Source: Catenovulum agarivorans DS-2 (GTDB lineage Bacteria > Pseudomonadota > Gammaproteobacteria > Enterobacterales > Alteromonadaceae). From it: DNA of 64,000 nt. The notes under the pieces were generated by a model, which saw only the letters and a list, made by a program, of their open reading frames with translations, did no database searches and was not told the DNA's origin. Below, one piece after another: positions 43,210 to 52,268 of this stretch. The translations under genes were made by a program, and so were the position numbers. Each line of letters begins with the position of its first letter. The stretch's first letter is position 1. The stretch spans positions 1-64,000 of the forward strand of contig NZ_ARZY01000008.1 of NCBI RefSeq assembly GCF_000568405.1. Direction: 5' to 3'.

Positions 43210-43788
43210 ATGAGTGATGTAATTAAGATCGAATCGATTATTAATGGGATAGATGATACCGCGCAAGTTGAAGATGTGCAGTTTGGTCAATTAATCGCGG
43301 CATTCGAAAAACGCGGATTCGGTGCATTGTTAATGTTACCCGCATTGATAGCTTTGTCTCCTTTAAGTGTGGTACCTGGTATTCCCACTGTTTGTGGTTT
43401 AAGCATAATGTTGATTTCTGTGCAACTACTCTATGGACGCCAGCATATTTGGTTACCTAGCAAATTAAGCAAAGTAAAGCTGAAAGCGAGCCGTGTTAAA
43501 AAAGCGGCTCAAATTTTAAGGCCAATTGGTCGACGGTTAGACTTAATGCTTATTCCAAGGTGGGAGTTTGTTGATTCAAAAGCCTTTTTTTGGTTAGCGG
43601 CGATTATCTGTGCCGTGTCTGGTTTGTTTATGGTGCCGTTGGAGGTTGTGCCTTTTGCCGTGACCATTCCTAATTTAATTGTATTTGTAATCGCATTGGG
43701 CATTTGTACCAATGATGGGGTGGTTGCATTAGTTGGGGTTGGAATTGCTATGCTGGCGGTCGCAACGGCTATTTCTATGCTGTTATAA
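43210..43788 (+). CDS. ExoD family protein
   Basis: A 192-residue inner-membrane protein of the ExoD family: GFGALLMLPALIALSPLSVVPGIPTVCGLSIMLISVQLLYGRQHIWLP is the hallmark region (FGxLLLLxAL...PGxxT/S...). Four or five helices span the rest. ExoD was first studied in Rhizobium exopolysaccharide synthesis; its biochemical role is unclear. Good ribosome site AAGGA. Lies between the yqjDEK-like genes and MscS. Confidence 0.85.
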   Translation: MSDVIKIESIINGIDDTAQVEDVQFGQLIAAFEKRGFGALLMLPALIALSPLSVVPGIPTVCGLSIMLISVQLLYGRQHIWLPSKLSKVKLKASRVKKAAQILRPIGRRLDLMLIPRWEFVDSKAFFWLAAIICAVSGLFMVPLEVVPFAVTIPNLIVFVIALGICTNDGVVALVGVGIAMLAVATAISMLL

Positions 43789-43826
43789 CCCAAGATTTAG
43801 CGATTATTTACAGGAGGAGAAGACTG

Positions 43827-44771
43827 ATGGAATTGATTAATGTTGAGAAGTTTTGGTCGCTAATCAATGAGCGAATTGATGTGTGGATAGAAACAGCGAT
43901 AAAAAACTTACCTAATCTCGCTGTAGCAGTGTTTGTTGTGCTGTGTTTTGCCGTTTTATCCAAGCTGGTCGGCAAATATAGCAACAAGTTATTGCGCCAA
44001 GTTTTAGAGTCTCGTCAAACCGCTGATTTACTCTCTGCTATTATCAAAGTGTGTGTACTGATTGCCGGTATATTTATAAGTTTAGATTTAATTGGTCTTA
44101 AAGGCACAGTCACTTCGTTGTTGGCTGGTGCCGGGATTATCGGTTTAGCCATAGGTTTTGCTTTTCAAGATATGACAGAAAACCTTATCGCTGGTATCGC
44201 TATGGGTATACGCAAACCCTTTTTAGTCGGCGATATTATTGAAACAGACAGTGTGTTTGGCACGGTAAAAGCGATTAATTTACGCAACACCTTAGTTGAA
44301 ACTTTTTTTGGCCAACTAGAGGTGGTGCCAAATAAAATTTTATTTCGCAATATTTTGACTAACTACACTGTATTAGGCCAACGCCGCATTGAAGTGGAAG
44401 TTGGGATTTCTTACGCGGATGATCCTGAAGAAGCACGAGAGGTGATTGTTAAAGCATTAAACAAATTTGATTTTGTCATCAATAAAGACGAAACCGATGT
44501 ATATGCAAAAGGGTTTGGCGACAGTTCAGTTAATTTATTGGTGTGGTTTTGGATTGAATATCCAGGTGAAACTGGTTTTATGGTCGCACGCCATAAAGCA
44601 ATTACAGCAATCCGTAAAGCTTTAGCACAAGCAGATATCTTAATCCCATTCCCTATTAGAACTTTGGATTTTGGCATTAAGGGCGGAGAAAAACTTGAGG
44701 CTATGTTGTCACATCGAGCTGACAACTCAAAGCCGCAAGAAAATAAGCCGCATAGTGAAGAAGTCAGCTAA
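43827..44771 (+). CDS. mscS: Small-conductance mechanosensitive channel (MscS)
   Basis: A 314-residue channel. Three helices (residues 22-130), the last being the Gly/Ala-rich pore helix (TSLLAGAGIIGLAIGFAFQDMTENLIAGIAM), are followed by the beta domain (GDIIETDSVFGTV) and the C-terminal alpha/beta domain (RRIEVEVGISYADDPEEA). The MscS signature is clear and length close to E. coli MscS (286). GGAGGAGA lies seven bases before the ATG, a strong ribosome site. Confidence 0.9.
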   Translation: MELINVEKFWSLINERIDVWIETAIKNLPNLAVAVFVVLCFAVLSKLVGKYSNKLLRQVLESRQTADLLSAIIKVCVLIAGIFISLDLIGLKGTVTSLLAGAGIIGLAIGFAFQDMTENLIAGIAMGIRKPFLVGDIIETDSVFGTVKAINLRNTLVETFFGQLEVVPNKILFRNILTNYTVLGQRRIEVEVGISYADDPEEAREVIVKALNKFDFVINKDETDVYAKGFGDSSVNLLVWFWIEYPGETGFMVARHKAITAIRKALAQADILIPFPIRTLDFGIKGGEKLEAMLSHRADNSKPQENKPHSEEVS

Positions 44772-44804
44772 GCTCAACGAGCATGGATAATAAGGAGTGG
44801 GCAG

Positions 44805-45662
44805 ATGAAGATATTGGTTAGATTGCCAGTTAAACTTACAACACTGATACAGATAGTGTTGGTAATGACTACTTTGTCTGCATGCTCTTCATCTATAAAC
44901 AATCAACCAAAGCAAGTTGAGCTAAACAAACAAAGCGAGCTTGGCCCTTACCAACAAATGGTGAAGGGGCCTAGTGTTGTTTCTTATCCACAAGTCGACG
45001 ATCCGTGGCGAAGCGTTAATGAGCCAATTTTTAAGTTTAACCATGTGTTTTATCGCTACGCATTGTCACCACTGAGTCGCGGCTATAACGCAGTGGTTCC
45101 AGACCCAGTAGATAACAGCATAGGCAACTTTTTTAATAATTTGCGTGAACCCTTATTTGCACTTAATCATTTGTTCCAAGGTCAGTTGTCTACTTCAGGC
45201 AAAAGTGTTGGGCGGTTTTTATTGAATAGCACTCTAGGTGTATTGGGGTTATTTGATCCCGCCGATGCTTGGTTTGAACTTAAGCCGAATAAAACTACTT
45301 TTAGCAATACCCTTGCTTATTATGGTGTAGGTCAAGGGGCCTATTTAGTTTTACCTGTGTTAGGGCCATCCAATTATCGTGATATGGGCTCTTTTACCTT
45401 TGACTATTTACTTCACCCAATAAACCAAATAAACGACAAGCAAAGTGCGACAGCGATTCGCACCAGTGGCAGTGTACACGACCAGCTACCTTTTTTAGCT
45501 AATTATCCAGAGGTATTGCAAGGGGTTGAAGACCCATATGAATTTGTCCGCAATTTATATATGCAAACCAGCCAGCGAGATGCGCAATTTTACCAAAATA
45601 AAAATTTGTCTACCGCGCATTCGAGCAATACAGCCGAGCAGCAAACAAGCAGTAAGGAATAA
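44805..45662 (+). CDS. mlaA: MlaA (VacJ) family lipoprotein
   Basis: A 285-residue outer-membrane lipoprotein: lipobox TTLSAC (Cys27), then DPWRSVNEPIFKFNHVFYRYALSPLSRGY, NFFNNLREPLFALNHLFQG and a DPADAWFELKPNK region, typical of MlaA. MlaA removes misplaced phospholipids from the outer leaflet. No other mla genes lie here; instead the next gene, three bases on, is an RND exporter. This VacJ-like/MMPL pairing recurs in other gammaproteobacteria and may be a distinct lipid-export pair. Confidence 0.9.
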   Translation: MKILVRLPVKLTTLIQIVLVMTTLSACSSSINNQPKQVELNKQSELGPYQQMVKGPSVVSYPQVDDPWRSVNEPIFKFNHVFYRYALSPLSRGYNAVVPDPVDNSIGNFFNNLREPLFALNHLFQGQLSTSGKSVGRFLLNSTLGVLGLFDPADAWFELKPNKTTFSNTLAYYGVGQGAYLVLPVLGPSNYRDMGSFTFDYLLHPINQINDKQSATAIRTSGSVHDQLPFLANYPEVLQGVEDPYEFVRNLYMQTSQRDAQFYQNKNLSTAHSSNTAEQQTSSKE

Positions 45663-45664
45663 AG

Positions 45665-48037
45665 ATGAATACAGGCGCAAAATTACCCCGCTTATCTTGG
45701 TTGGTACTTACTGTATTTGCAGGTTTGTTGATTGTGCTTGGTTGGCAAGCTCAATATTTTGAGATAGATGCGTCGGCTGACACCTTATTGGTTGAAAATA
45801 ACCGCCAGCATATTCAAACGCAAATCGTTGATGAAAAGTTTGGCACACAAGAGTTTATTTTAATTGCGTTTAAGCCATCAAGACAAGATATCTTTGCCCA
45901 GGATACACTGCAAACACTTGCATCTATTGGTGAAGAGATACAACAGATATCACGAGTTAAGCAGGTGCGTAGCATAGTTAATGTGCCTATCTTTACCCAA
46001 GCGGATAACATGACTGCAGATGTAAACAGCTTAAGCTGGCAACAACAGCAATATAGTGCAGATGTTTTGTCTAAAAGCTTAACCAATCATCCCTTGTACG
46101 AAGGATTGCTGATAAATCAATCACAAACGGCACTATCACTGCAGGTGGTTTTTAATACGCCAGAAAAACTTGCCCAACTATATTCTCAAAGTGTAGAACT
46201 TAAATCGAACTTACTCCATCGTCAGTTAACTGAGCAAGAGCGAGCTGAGCTGGCGCAATTGCAGCAACAAATTAGCGGCATAAATAAACAGCTTGATAAA
46301 AAACGTATCGAAGAGATAGAACAAATTCGCCAAACTTTGCAGCCCTATGCCGAAAAAGGTGAATTTTATTTAGGTGGCAATAATCTATTGGCATATGAGC
46401 TAATAAAGATAATCCAGAGTGATTTGGTTATTTTTGGCAGTGCCATATTGTTGGTGGTGGTTGTATTGTTATGGTACTTATTTCGCCAGTTTAGTTGGGT
46501 ATTTTTACCCGTGTTTTGTTGTGCGGTCAGCGTGTTACTTACGCTTGGTTTATTGGCAACCTTTGGGCTAAAAGTCACGGTCATTTCAGCAAATGTCATT
46601 GCGCTACAAATTATTTTAACCTTGGCTATGATTATTCACTTGATTGTTCACTACCAAGAATTAGTTGCAACGAGTGAGTATAAATCACAAAGTCACATTG
46701 TTTACCAAACCATTAAAGACAAAATCAAACCCTGCTTTTTTGCTGGGGTGACCACCACCATAGGCTTTGGCACCTTGATTCTCAGCACAGTTCAACCCGT
46801 TATTAGTTTTGGTTGGATGATGGTACTGGCGATGTCGGTTAGTTTTGTTGTCAGTTTATTGCTGTTCCCGGCGCTCCTGATTGCACTCTTCTCACTGAAA
46901 ACGCATGTTGAAAAACATAGATATATTGAAAAAAGCATGCGTGGATTTGCCAACATAACAAATCAGTCAGCAACAGCTGTGGTTATTATTACCATTGTGG
47001 CGACAACTGGTTTGGGCATTGGCTGCCTGCAATTAACCGCTGAGAATAGCTTTTTGAACTATTTTGCTCAATCAACTGATGTTAGGCGAGAGCTAACTTA
47101 TATTGACCAAGAGTTTGGTGGTTCAACCAGCTTAGATATCGTTTATAAAATTCCGCAATCAGAGCAGACTCGCGACCTAGTGATAACCGCAGATGCGGTC
47201 GCTTCGGTCAGCAAAATACAAGATATGCTAGAACGGCATGCAGCTGTTGGTAATATTACATCTTTGGTTGACTTTACCCGCATTGCTCAAGTGGTGAATC
47301 AAAAGCCACTAACTGAATACGAACTGACAGCATTATATAAAAGCTTAGATAAGGATTTGCGCCAAGATTTATTTGCCAGTTATTTTTCTGCAGTCGATGA
47401 TGAGGTTCGTGTTTCTACTCGCATACAAGACAGCCACCCCGAGCTAAATCGCGCTCAATTGTTAGTTGATATTAAACAGCAGCTGGCAAATATGGGCATT
47501 GAGCAGCAAAACTATCAATTAACTGGCTTGTTTGTGCTGTATCAAGATATTTTGGATAAACTGGTTGATTCACAAATTACCACCTTGGTTGTGGTATATA
47601 TCGCGATGGCGATAGTTTTGTTATTTATCTTTTCCTCGTTAAAAATTGCGCTAATTGCCTTGGTGCCCAATATTATCACAACAGCTGTTGTGATGGGGCT
47701 GATGGGCTGGTTGCGCATACCGCTAGATTTAATGACCATGACAATTGCCACTGTTGCAATGGGGATTTCTATGGACGACACCATTCACTATGTTCATAGG
47801 TATCTAAAAGAGTTAACGTCGAATTCACAGCATGAAGTTGTCTCAGCAACTAATCTATCTGTAGGTTATGCGCTTATTTATACCAGTGTCATTATTATAT
47901 TTGGATTTGGCATGCTGGTATTTTCTAATTTTGTTCCAAGCATGTTATTTGGCTTGTTAACTGGCGTGGCTATGCTGGTTGCACTGGTTACTGATATCAG
48001 TATATTGCCGGTCATGCTGAAAAAATTCTGCAAATAA
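45665..48037 (+). CDS. RND/MMPL family exporter
   Basis: A 790-residue protein with twelve helices in two halves (helices 2-6 at about 255-415, 8-12 at about 640-785) and two large periplasmic loops. Motifs include IVHYQELV in the helix-4 region and MGISMDDTIHYVHRYLKEL, with the paired acidic residues of the proton relay. It belongs to the hydrophobe/amphiphile or HpnN-like MMPL family that moves lipids. Pairing with MlaA suggests phospholipid or hydrophobe transport. Substrate unknown. Confidence 0.87.
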   Translation: MNTGAKLPRLSWLVLTVFAGLLIVLGWQAQYFEIDASADTLLVENNRQHIQTQIVDEKFGTQEFILIAFKPSRQDIFAQDTLQTLASIGEEIQQISRVKQVRSIVNVPIFTQADNMTADVNSLSWQQQQYSADVLSKSLTNHPLYEGLLINQSQTALSLQVVFNTPEKLAQLYSQSVELKSNLLHRQLTEQERAELAQLQQQISGINKQLDKKRIEEIEQIRQTLQPYAEKGEFYLGGNNLLAYELIKIIQSDLVIFGSAILLVVVVLLWYLFRQFSWVFLPVFCCAVSVLLTLGLLATFGLKVTVISANVIALQIILTLAMIIHLIVHYQELVATSEYKSQSHIVYQTIKDKIKPCFFAGVTTTIGFGTLILSTVQPVISFGWMMVLAMSVSFVVSLLLFPALLIALFSLKTHVEKHRYIEKSMRGFANITNQSATAVVIITIVATTGLGIGCLQLTAENSFLNYFAQSTDVRRELTYIDQEFGGSTSLDIVYKIPQSEQTRDLVITADAVASVSKIQDMLERHAAVGNITSLVDFTRIAQVVNQKPLTEYELTALYKSLDKDLRQDLFASYFSAVDDEVRVSTRIQDSHPELNRAQLLVDIKQQLANMGIEQQNYQLTGLFVLYQDILDKLVDSQITTLVVVYIAMAIVLLFIFSSLKIALIALVPNIITTAVVMGLMGWLRIPLDLMTMTIATVAMGISMDDTIHYVHRYLKELTSNSQHEVVSATNLSVGYALIYTSVIIIFGFGMLVFSNFVPSMLFGLLTGVAMLVALVTDISILPVMLKKFCK

Positions 48038-48311
48038 CAATAGTATCTCGATTATATCTAAGCCACAGAATTGACTTCCTGTGGCTTACTCTTGTTCCCA
48101 ACCACCATTACAAACTTCTTTGTTGACTATTGCGATTAAGCTCTGTGACTTGAGCTTGATATGTATTTTTTACATGGAAAGCCTGTAAAAAGCACTCACC
48201 AGTTGGAAAGAATTCGTTGTTAAATTGTATTTTTATATATTTATCAGTGGTTTATGTTTTGGCCTGCCAGTTGCATTTAGCATTAGTGAACCCGAAACAA
48301 AGGAGAGTGAT

Positions 48312-48872
48312 ATGAAACGTTCATTTAGCAAGTTATTAATCGCTGGTGCTTTTTCAAGTTTGATTGTTGCAAACGGTGCTTATGCAGATAGCAACGAGTG
48401 GAAGGAGCAGTCATTAGATGCGTGGATCGATGGAAAAGCAGAATCGGTTTTACTGTTTAATACACATCTAAGCGCCTTTGATATCAACACAGACGTAGAA
48501 CAAGGGGTTGTTACTTTAACTGGTAAAGTAGACCGCAGTGTTGATAAAGCTTTAGCTGAGGAGCTTGTTGAAAGTTTGCAAGGGGTACAAGATGTAAACA
48601 ACCACCTCGTTGTAGTGAATAAACAACAGCAACAAGATAGCGCATTAATCAATTCTTGGACAGATACTAAAGTGGCGACAGTGGTTAAAACTAAGCTGTT
48701 GTTAGAGTCTGAAGTATCTGGCTCTGCCATTAATGTTGAAGTTGAAGAAGGTGTGGTTACCTTAGCGGGTGAGGTTGATTCTGCCGCTGAAAAAGCACTG
48801 GCGATAAAAATTGCGCAAAACACTAACGATGTTGAAGACGTAGTGAGTAAATTGGCTGTCACTAATAGCTAA
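48312..48872 (+). CDS. Periplasmic BON-domain protein (OsmY-like)
   Basis: A 186-residue protein with signal peptide 1-23 (ANGAYA) and two BON domains, residues 35-105 (LFNTHLSAFDINTDVEQGVVTLTGKVDRS) and 115-185 (LLESEVSGSAINVEVEEGVVTLAGEVDSA). BON domains bind phospholipid surfaces. OsmY of E. coli has the same two-domain form and is induced by osmotic stress. The start at 48312 is supported by AAAGGAG; an upstream in-frame codon at 48225 adds a second, unlikely hydrophobic start. Confidence 0.88.
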   Translation: MKRSFSKLLIAGAFSSLIVANGAYADSNEWKEQSLDAWIDGKAESVLLFNTHLSAFDINTDVEQGVVTLTGKVDRSVDKALAEELVESLQGVQDVNNHLVVVNKQQQQDSALINSWTDTKVATVVKTKLLLESEVSGSAINVEVEEGVVTLAGEVDSAAEKALAIKIAQNTNDVEDVVSKLAVTNS

Positions 48873-48942
48873 TTAAGCTGTTAGCGTGCAAGGGACTTGA
48901 GACATGGATGTTGTTAACCGCAACGCACTTAAAGGAATCAAG

Positions 48943-49959
48943 ATGAATAATTTAGCTCAGCATAGTGCCAATAAACAGTTAGGTCAGGTGTTATCGATAA
49001 CGACGCACAATTCAGAGATGCAGGCAGTAGATATAGAGTTTGAATCCAAATTTACTTTGCTGCTTGTCCATCCCGATATTGAAAAGCTCATTGAATGGAA
49101 ACAGCAATTTGAGCCTCAAGTCGAGGTTGAGTTGGCGCAAGATGGTTATACTGCTTTGCAGAAAACGTTACAGCAAAATATCGACTTTGTTGTGTGTTGT
49201 GCAAACATTTTGGTTATATGTGGATTAAATCTGTGTTATGCGCTACAGCGTAATTTAAATAGCACAACCGTGCCAGTCATGCTGGTGAGCAACCAACCTC
49301 ATGAGCAAGAAGAAGCAGAGGTATTAAAAGCTGGAGCGTTAGATTATGTAAGTTCCAATATATCTAACCAAGTATTATTTCATCGAGTCAATAATCACAT
49401 GGAGGTATTTAAACGCAACAAGCAATTAGAGAAAGTTTCGGTAACCGATGCCTTAACTGGTTTAGCAAACCGCAAATATTTGCTTGAACAGTTGGAATCT
49501 GCACTAGATAAAGCCAACCGAGGTGGCTACTCACTGACATTTATGATGATAGATATCGATGATTTTAAAAAATTTAACGATGCTTATGGTCATCTCAATG
49601 GCGATAAATGTTTGCTTAAAGTTGCGAGAACCTTAACCAAGGTGCAAAAACGAACCTGTGATTTGGCCGCGCGATATGGTGGCGAGGAATTTGCTGTGTT
49701 GCTGCCATTTACCGACCAAAACGGCGCCAATAGAATGGCCGAACTACTGCGTCAGCAAGTTGAAAATTTAGCGATTGCACATGCGGATAATGCAAGCCAT
49801 AACCATGTTTCTGTCAGTGTTGGGGTCGTAACTTACCTCGCGGGTCATGCCACCCGTATTACTAACTATGAACAAATTATCCAAACCGCTGACGAAAATT
49901 TGTATGCGGCGAAGTCAGATGGGCGAAATACAGTTCAGAGCACCACAATAGGAGAATAA
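48943..49959 (+). CDS. Diguanylate cyclase with degenerate receiver domain
   Basis: A 338-residue protein. The C-terminal GGDEF domain (about 175-335) has an active-site GGEEF motif (RYGGEEFAVLLPF) and, five residues ahead, RTCD, a putative inhibitory I-site for product feedback. It makes cyclic di-GMP. Residues 30-150 resemble a receiver domain, but where the phospho-acceptor aspartate is expected the sequence reads FVVCCANILVICG, so it cannot be phosphorylated in the usual way. AAAGGAATCAAG precedes the ATG; an upstream ATG at 48904 is less likely. Confidence 0.85.
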   Translation: MNNLAQHSANKQLGQVLSITTHNSEMQAVDIEFESKFTLLLVHPDIEKLIEWKQQFEPQVEVELAQDGYTALQKTLQQNIDFVVCCANILVICGLNLCYALQRNLNSTTVPVMLVSNQPHEQEEAEVLKAGALDYVSSNISNQVLFHRVNNHMEVFKRNKQLEKVSVTDALTGLANRKYLLEQLESALDKANRGGYSLTFMMIDIDDFKKFNDAYGHLNGDKCLLKVARTLTKVQKRTCDLAARYGGEEFAVLLPFTDQNGANRMAELLRQQVENLAIAHADNASHNHVSVSVGVVTYLAGHATRITNYEQIIQTADENLYAAKSDGRNTVQSTTIGE

Positions 49960-49961
49960 AT

Positions 49962-50390
49962 ATGAGTAGTATTTTTGAAGCACTTAGAGAAGATCATGAT
50001 AAACAACGAGCTTTGTTGTCTGCTTTGGTTGAAACACAAGGTGATAGCAAAGCGCGCGCTGATTTATACCAAACGTTAAAAGATAACTTAGAGCAACACG
50101 CAGTTGCAGAAGAAAGGTATTTTTATGCGCCATTGATTAAGTTTGAACGAACTATAGGTCAATCTAGACATGGTATCGCTGAGCATCACACCATTGATAA
50201 GCTGATAGCTGAGTTAGATTCGTTAGAATTTAGTGATCCAAACTGGTTAAAAGTGATGAAGAAGCTGCAAGATAAAGTATTGCATCATCTTGCTGAGGAA
50301 GAGAAAGAATTTTTCCCACAAGCAGGCATTGTTTTGAGCGAAAACGACAAAGCTAAATTAGGCAAAGAGTACGCACAAGAAATGGATTGA
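49962..50390 (+). CDS. Hemerythrin-like domain protein
   Basis: A 142-residue four-helix protein with conserved iron-binding pattern: REDHDKQRALLSAL, EQHAVAEERYFYAPL, AEHHTIDKLIAEL and HHLAEEEKEFFPQAG. This is the hemerythrin HHE cation-binding family (PF01814), which binds a di-iron centre and handles oxygen, iron or redox stress. It starts three bases after the cyclase stop with GGAG ahead. It is probably cotranscribed with the cyclase and the next membrane gene. Confidence 0.9.
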   Translation: MSSIFEALREDHDKQRALLSALVETQGDSKARADLYQTLKDNLEQHAVAEERYFYAPLIKFERTIGQSRHGIAEHHTIDKLIAELDSLEFSDPNWLKVMKKLQDKVLHHLAEEEKEFFPQAGIVLSENDKAKLGKEYAQEMD

Positions 50391-50397
50391 TCTATAG

Positions 50398-50847
50398 ATG
50401 AACGCACGAACTACAACAATTTTGCGAACTGGATTTGCAAAATTATTTACTGTGATATTTCTTGGGTTAGCCGTGGCCATTGTCGGATCTTTGGTCTCCG
50501 ACATATACCAAGAAGCACAGTTAGGCTCAGATGTGATGCAAATATTTTTGCGCAGCATCAATACTGGCATTATTGCTTTGGCCGTTTTCGAGCTTGCTTT
50601 GGTGATTAACAAAGAGTATTCAGGCAATGAAGACAAGCGAGAGGATGTGATAGATAGTTTAAGAAGAACTTTGCCGCAATTTATTGGCACTGTTTGTGTC
50701 GCTTTATCACTTGAAGGATTAATAATGGTGATTAAATATAGCCAGTTAGAATTAGCCGGTAACCTTATGTACCCGGTTGCGATTATTTCAGCCACTGGTT
50801 TTTTATTAATAGCGCTCTCGATTTTTATTTATTTAACGCGCAAATAA
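50398..50847 (+). CDS. Four-helix membrane protein, unknown function
   Basis: A 149-residue protein with four predicted helices (FAKLFTVIFLGLAVAIVGSLV, TGIIALAVFELALVI, FIGTVCVALSLEGLIMVI, VAIISATGFLLIALSIFIYL). The soluble loop between helices 2 and 3 (NKEYSGNEDKREDVIDSLRRTLPQ) is conserved-looking. I recall similar proteins annotated only as hypothetical. Last gene of the operon before a strong terminator. Confidence 0.7.
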   Translation: MNARTTTILRTGFAKLFTVIFLGLAVAIVGSLVSDIYQEAQLGSDVMQIFLRSINTGIIALAVFELALVINKEYSGNEDKREDVIDSLRRTLPQFIGTVCVALSLEGLIMVIKYSQLELAGNLMYPVAIISATGFLLIALSIFIYLTRK

Positions 50848-50869
50848 CCTCCTTCCATCCCGACCTTTT

Positions 50870-50893
50870 GGCTGCACTATGCAGCCTTTTTTT
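50870..50893 (+). terminator. Terminator after the hemerythrin operon
   Basis: GGCTGC, loop ACTAT, GCAGCC and seven Ts, 22 bases past the last stop codon. Confidence 0.9.
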
Positions 50894-50919
50894 GTTTTAG
50901 TCCCCTGATAAATTTAGTT

Positions 50920-51020
50920 AACCTGAACTTTGGGTAAAAACGACCTCTCTAGAATTATTAAGAATAGACTTTGCTATCAATTTCAATGTGTTAGCTAACT
51001 CGTTATCCGGGGTTCAGGTT
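50920..51020. mobile_element. Miniature inverted-repeat element, copy B (101 bp)
   Basis: Left end AACCTGAACTTTGGGTAA and right end (other strand) AACCTGAACCCCGGATAACG match copy A. The flanks are AGTT on both sides, a 4-bp target duplication. It lies just after the hemerythrin operon terminator. It is about half the length of copy A, so probably an internal deletion form. Confidence 0.8.
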
Positions 51021-51168
51021 AGTTATGTATAAATTGCAATGGGCTGGGAAATTTTTACCAAGTTGAAAAAGGGGGGGTCTTTAAAGTGCTGATATTTCAA
51101 TGGCTTAAGTTTTGGCATGCAATTGGCAACTGAATATTCGAAACCTAGTTAATTAAGAGGTATTGATA

Positions 51169-52221
51169 ATGAAAAAACGCGCACTCAAAAATTGTATGTT
51201 CCCACTAGTCCTTGCCACCATACCGCAAGCCAATGCTGATGAAGCTAACCTATTCGATAATGTCCAAGACCAGTGGATTGCTGTTTTCGGCCAATATTAT
51301 AAAGCGGATGACGACAAGCTGCCAAGCAAACAAATGTTCGAAGAAGGTGAAGTTTTGGGTGGTGAATACGGTGTTCGTTTTAACGCTAACTGGGGTAGCC
51401 GATTAGAGTTGTCGAATATTTATTTAGACCAAGGTAATGGCTCAGACAACGACGAAAAAGCGGCTTCAATAGGCTTAGATGCTTTGTATTATTTAGCTAA
51501 AAGTGACTATTACTTGTTAGGCGGCCTGCGCTTACAAAACTTTGATGATGCCAGACGCGCAATGACCGCAGGGGTGGGTCGTCACTGGGCAATTAATCAA
51601 GATTGGCGCATTGTGACCGAGCTTGCCGCTCTGCATGATTTTGGCCAAAGCCATAACGATATGACGGCTAAACTTGGTATTGCATACCATTTCGGTGGTA
51701 GTGAGAACTCTAGCTCGAAGAGTGATCGAGCACGTAGCCGTTTAAACGCTGATCGCGACCAAGATGGTGTGGCCAACCGTTATGACAAATGTGCTAATAC
51801 GCCGAATGCTGATGAGGTTGACCAGTTTGGTTGTAGTCAGTTTGTAGAAGCCACTAAAACCAGCGAGTTTAAAATTTTCTTTGCCAAAGAGAGTGCCGAG
51901 TTAAACAGCATTAATCGCGAAGAGGTTGAAGATTTTGTTGCGTTTATGAAAAACAACCCTGAAGTAGAGGCGGTAATTGAGGGGCATGCCTCCAAGCCAG
52001 GGGATAAACAATTCAATATGGCATTGTCAGCCGACAGAGCTAAAGCCGTCAAGCAAATGTTGGTCAATCAGTATGGCATTTCTAGCGGTCGTATACGCGA
52101 AGAAGCATATGGTGAAAGCGATCCAGTTATGGACAGTGGTAGCAAATTAGCTAGAAAAGTTAACCGTAGAGCGGAAGCGACAGTTTCTAAAACCATCAAA
52201 GTTAAATTGACCGAGCAGTAA
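51169..52221 (+). CDS. OmpA family protein with beta-barrel and thrombospondin-3-like repeat
   Basis: A 350-residue outer-membrane protein. A signal peptide (to about residue 22) and an eight-strand barrel (about 30-180) are followed by a calcium-binding TSP3-like linker (DRDQDGVANRYDKCANTPN, about 200-218) and an OmpA peptidoglycan-binding domain (about 240-345, with IEGHASKPGDKQFNMALSADRA). The start codon at 51169 has GAGG ahead; an upstream TTG is unlikely. OprF-like in layout. Next gene 48 bases on is another barrel protein. Confidence 0.9.
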   Translation: MKKRALKNCMFPLVLATIPQANADEANLFDNVQDQWIAVFGQYYKADDDKLPSKQMFEEGEVLGGEYGVRFNANWGSRLELSNIYLDQGNGSDNDEKAASIGLDALYYLAKSDYYLLGGLRLQNFDDARRAMTAGVGRHWAINQDWRIVTELAALHDFGQSHNDMTAKLGIAYHFGGSENSSSKSDRARSRLNADRDQDGVANRYDKCANTPNADEVDQFGCSQFVEATKTSEFKIFFAKESAELNSINREEVEDFVAFMKNNPEVEAVIEGHASKPGDKQFNMALSADRAKAVKQMLVNQYGISSGRIREEAYGESDPVMDSGSKLARKVNRRAEATVSKTIKVKLTEQ

Positions 52222-52268
52222 TTGTTTACGCAAAAATAGTTTTAAAATTAGATTAATGGAGACTAGCT

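Larger units (their letters stand above)
50848..51168. other. Intergenic region after the hemerythrin operon
   Basis: This 321-base stretch holds the terminator, copy B of the miniature element, and after it a G-rich tract (about 51068-51078) of unknown meaning. No gene is seen. Confidence 0.6.

Noticed and set aside
48380-48862. 160-codon minus-strand frame opposite the BON protein
   Set aside because: Ser/Thr/Cys-rich shadow of the BON coding sequence with no start signal.
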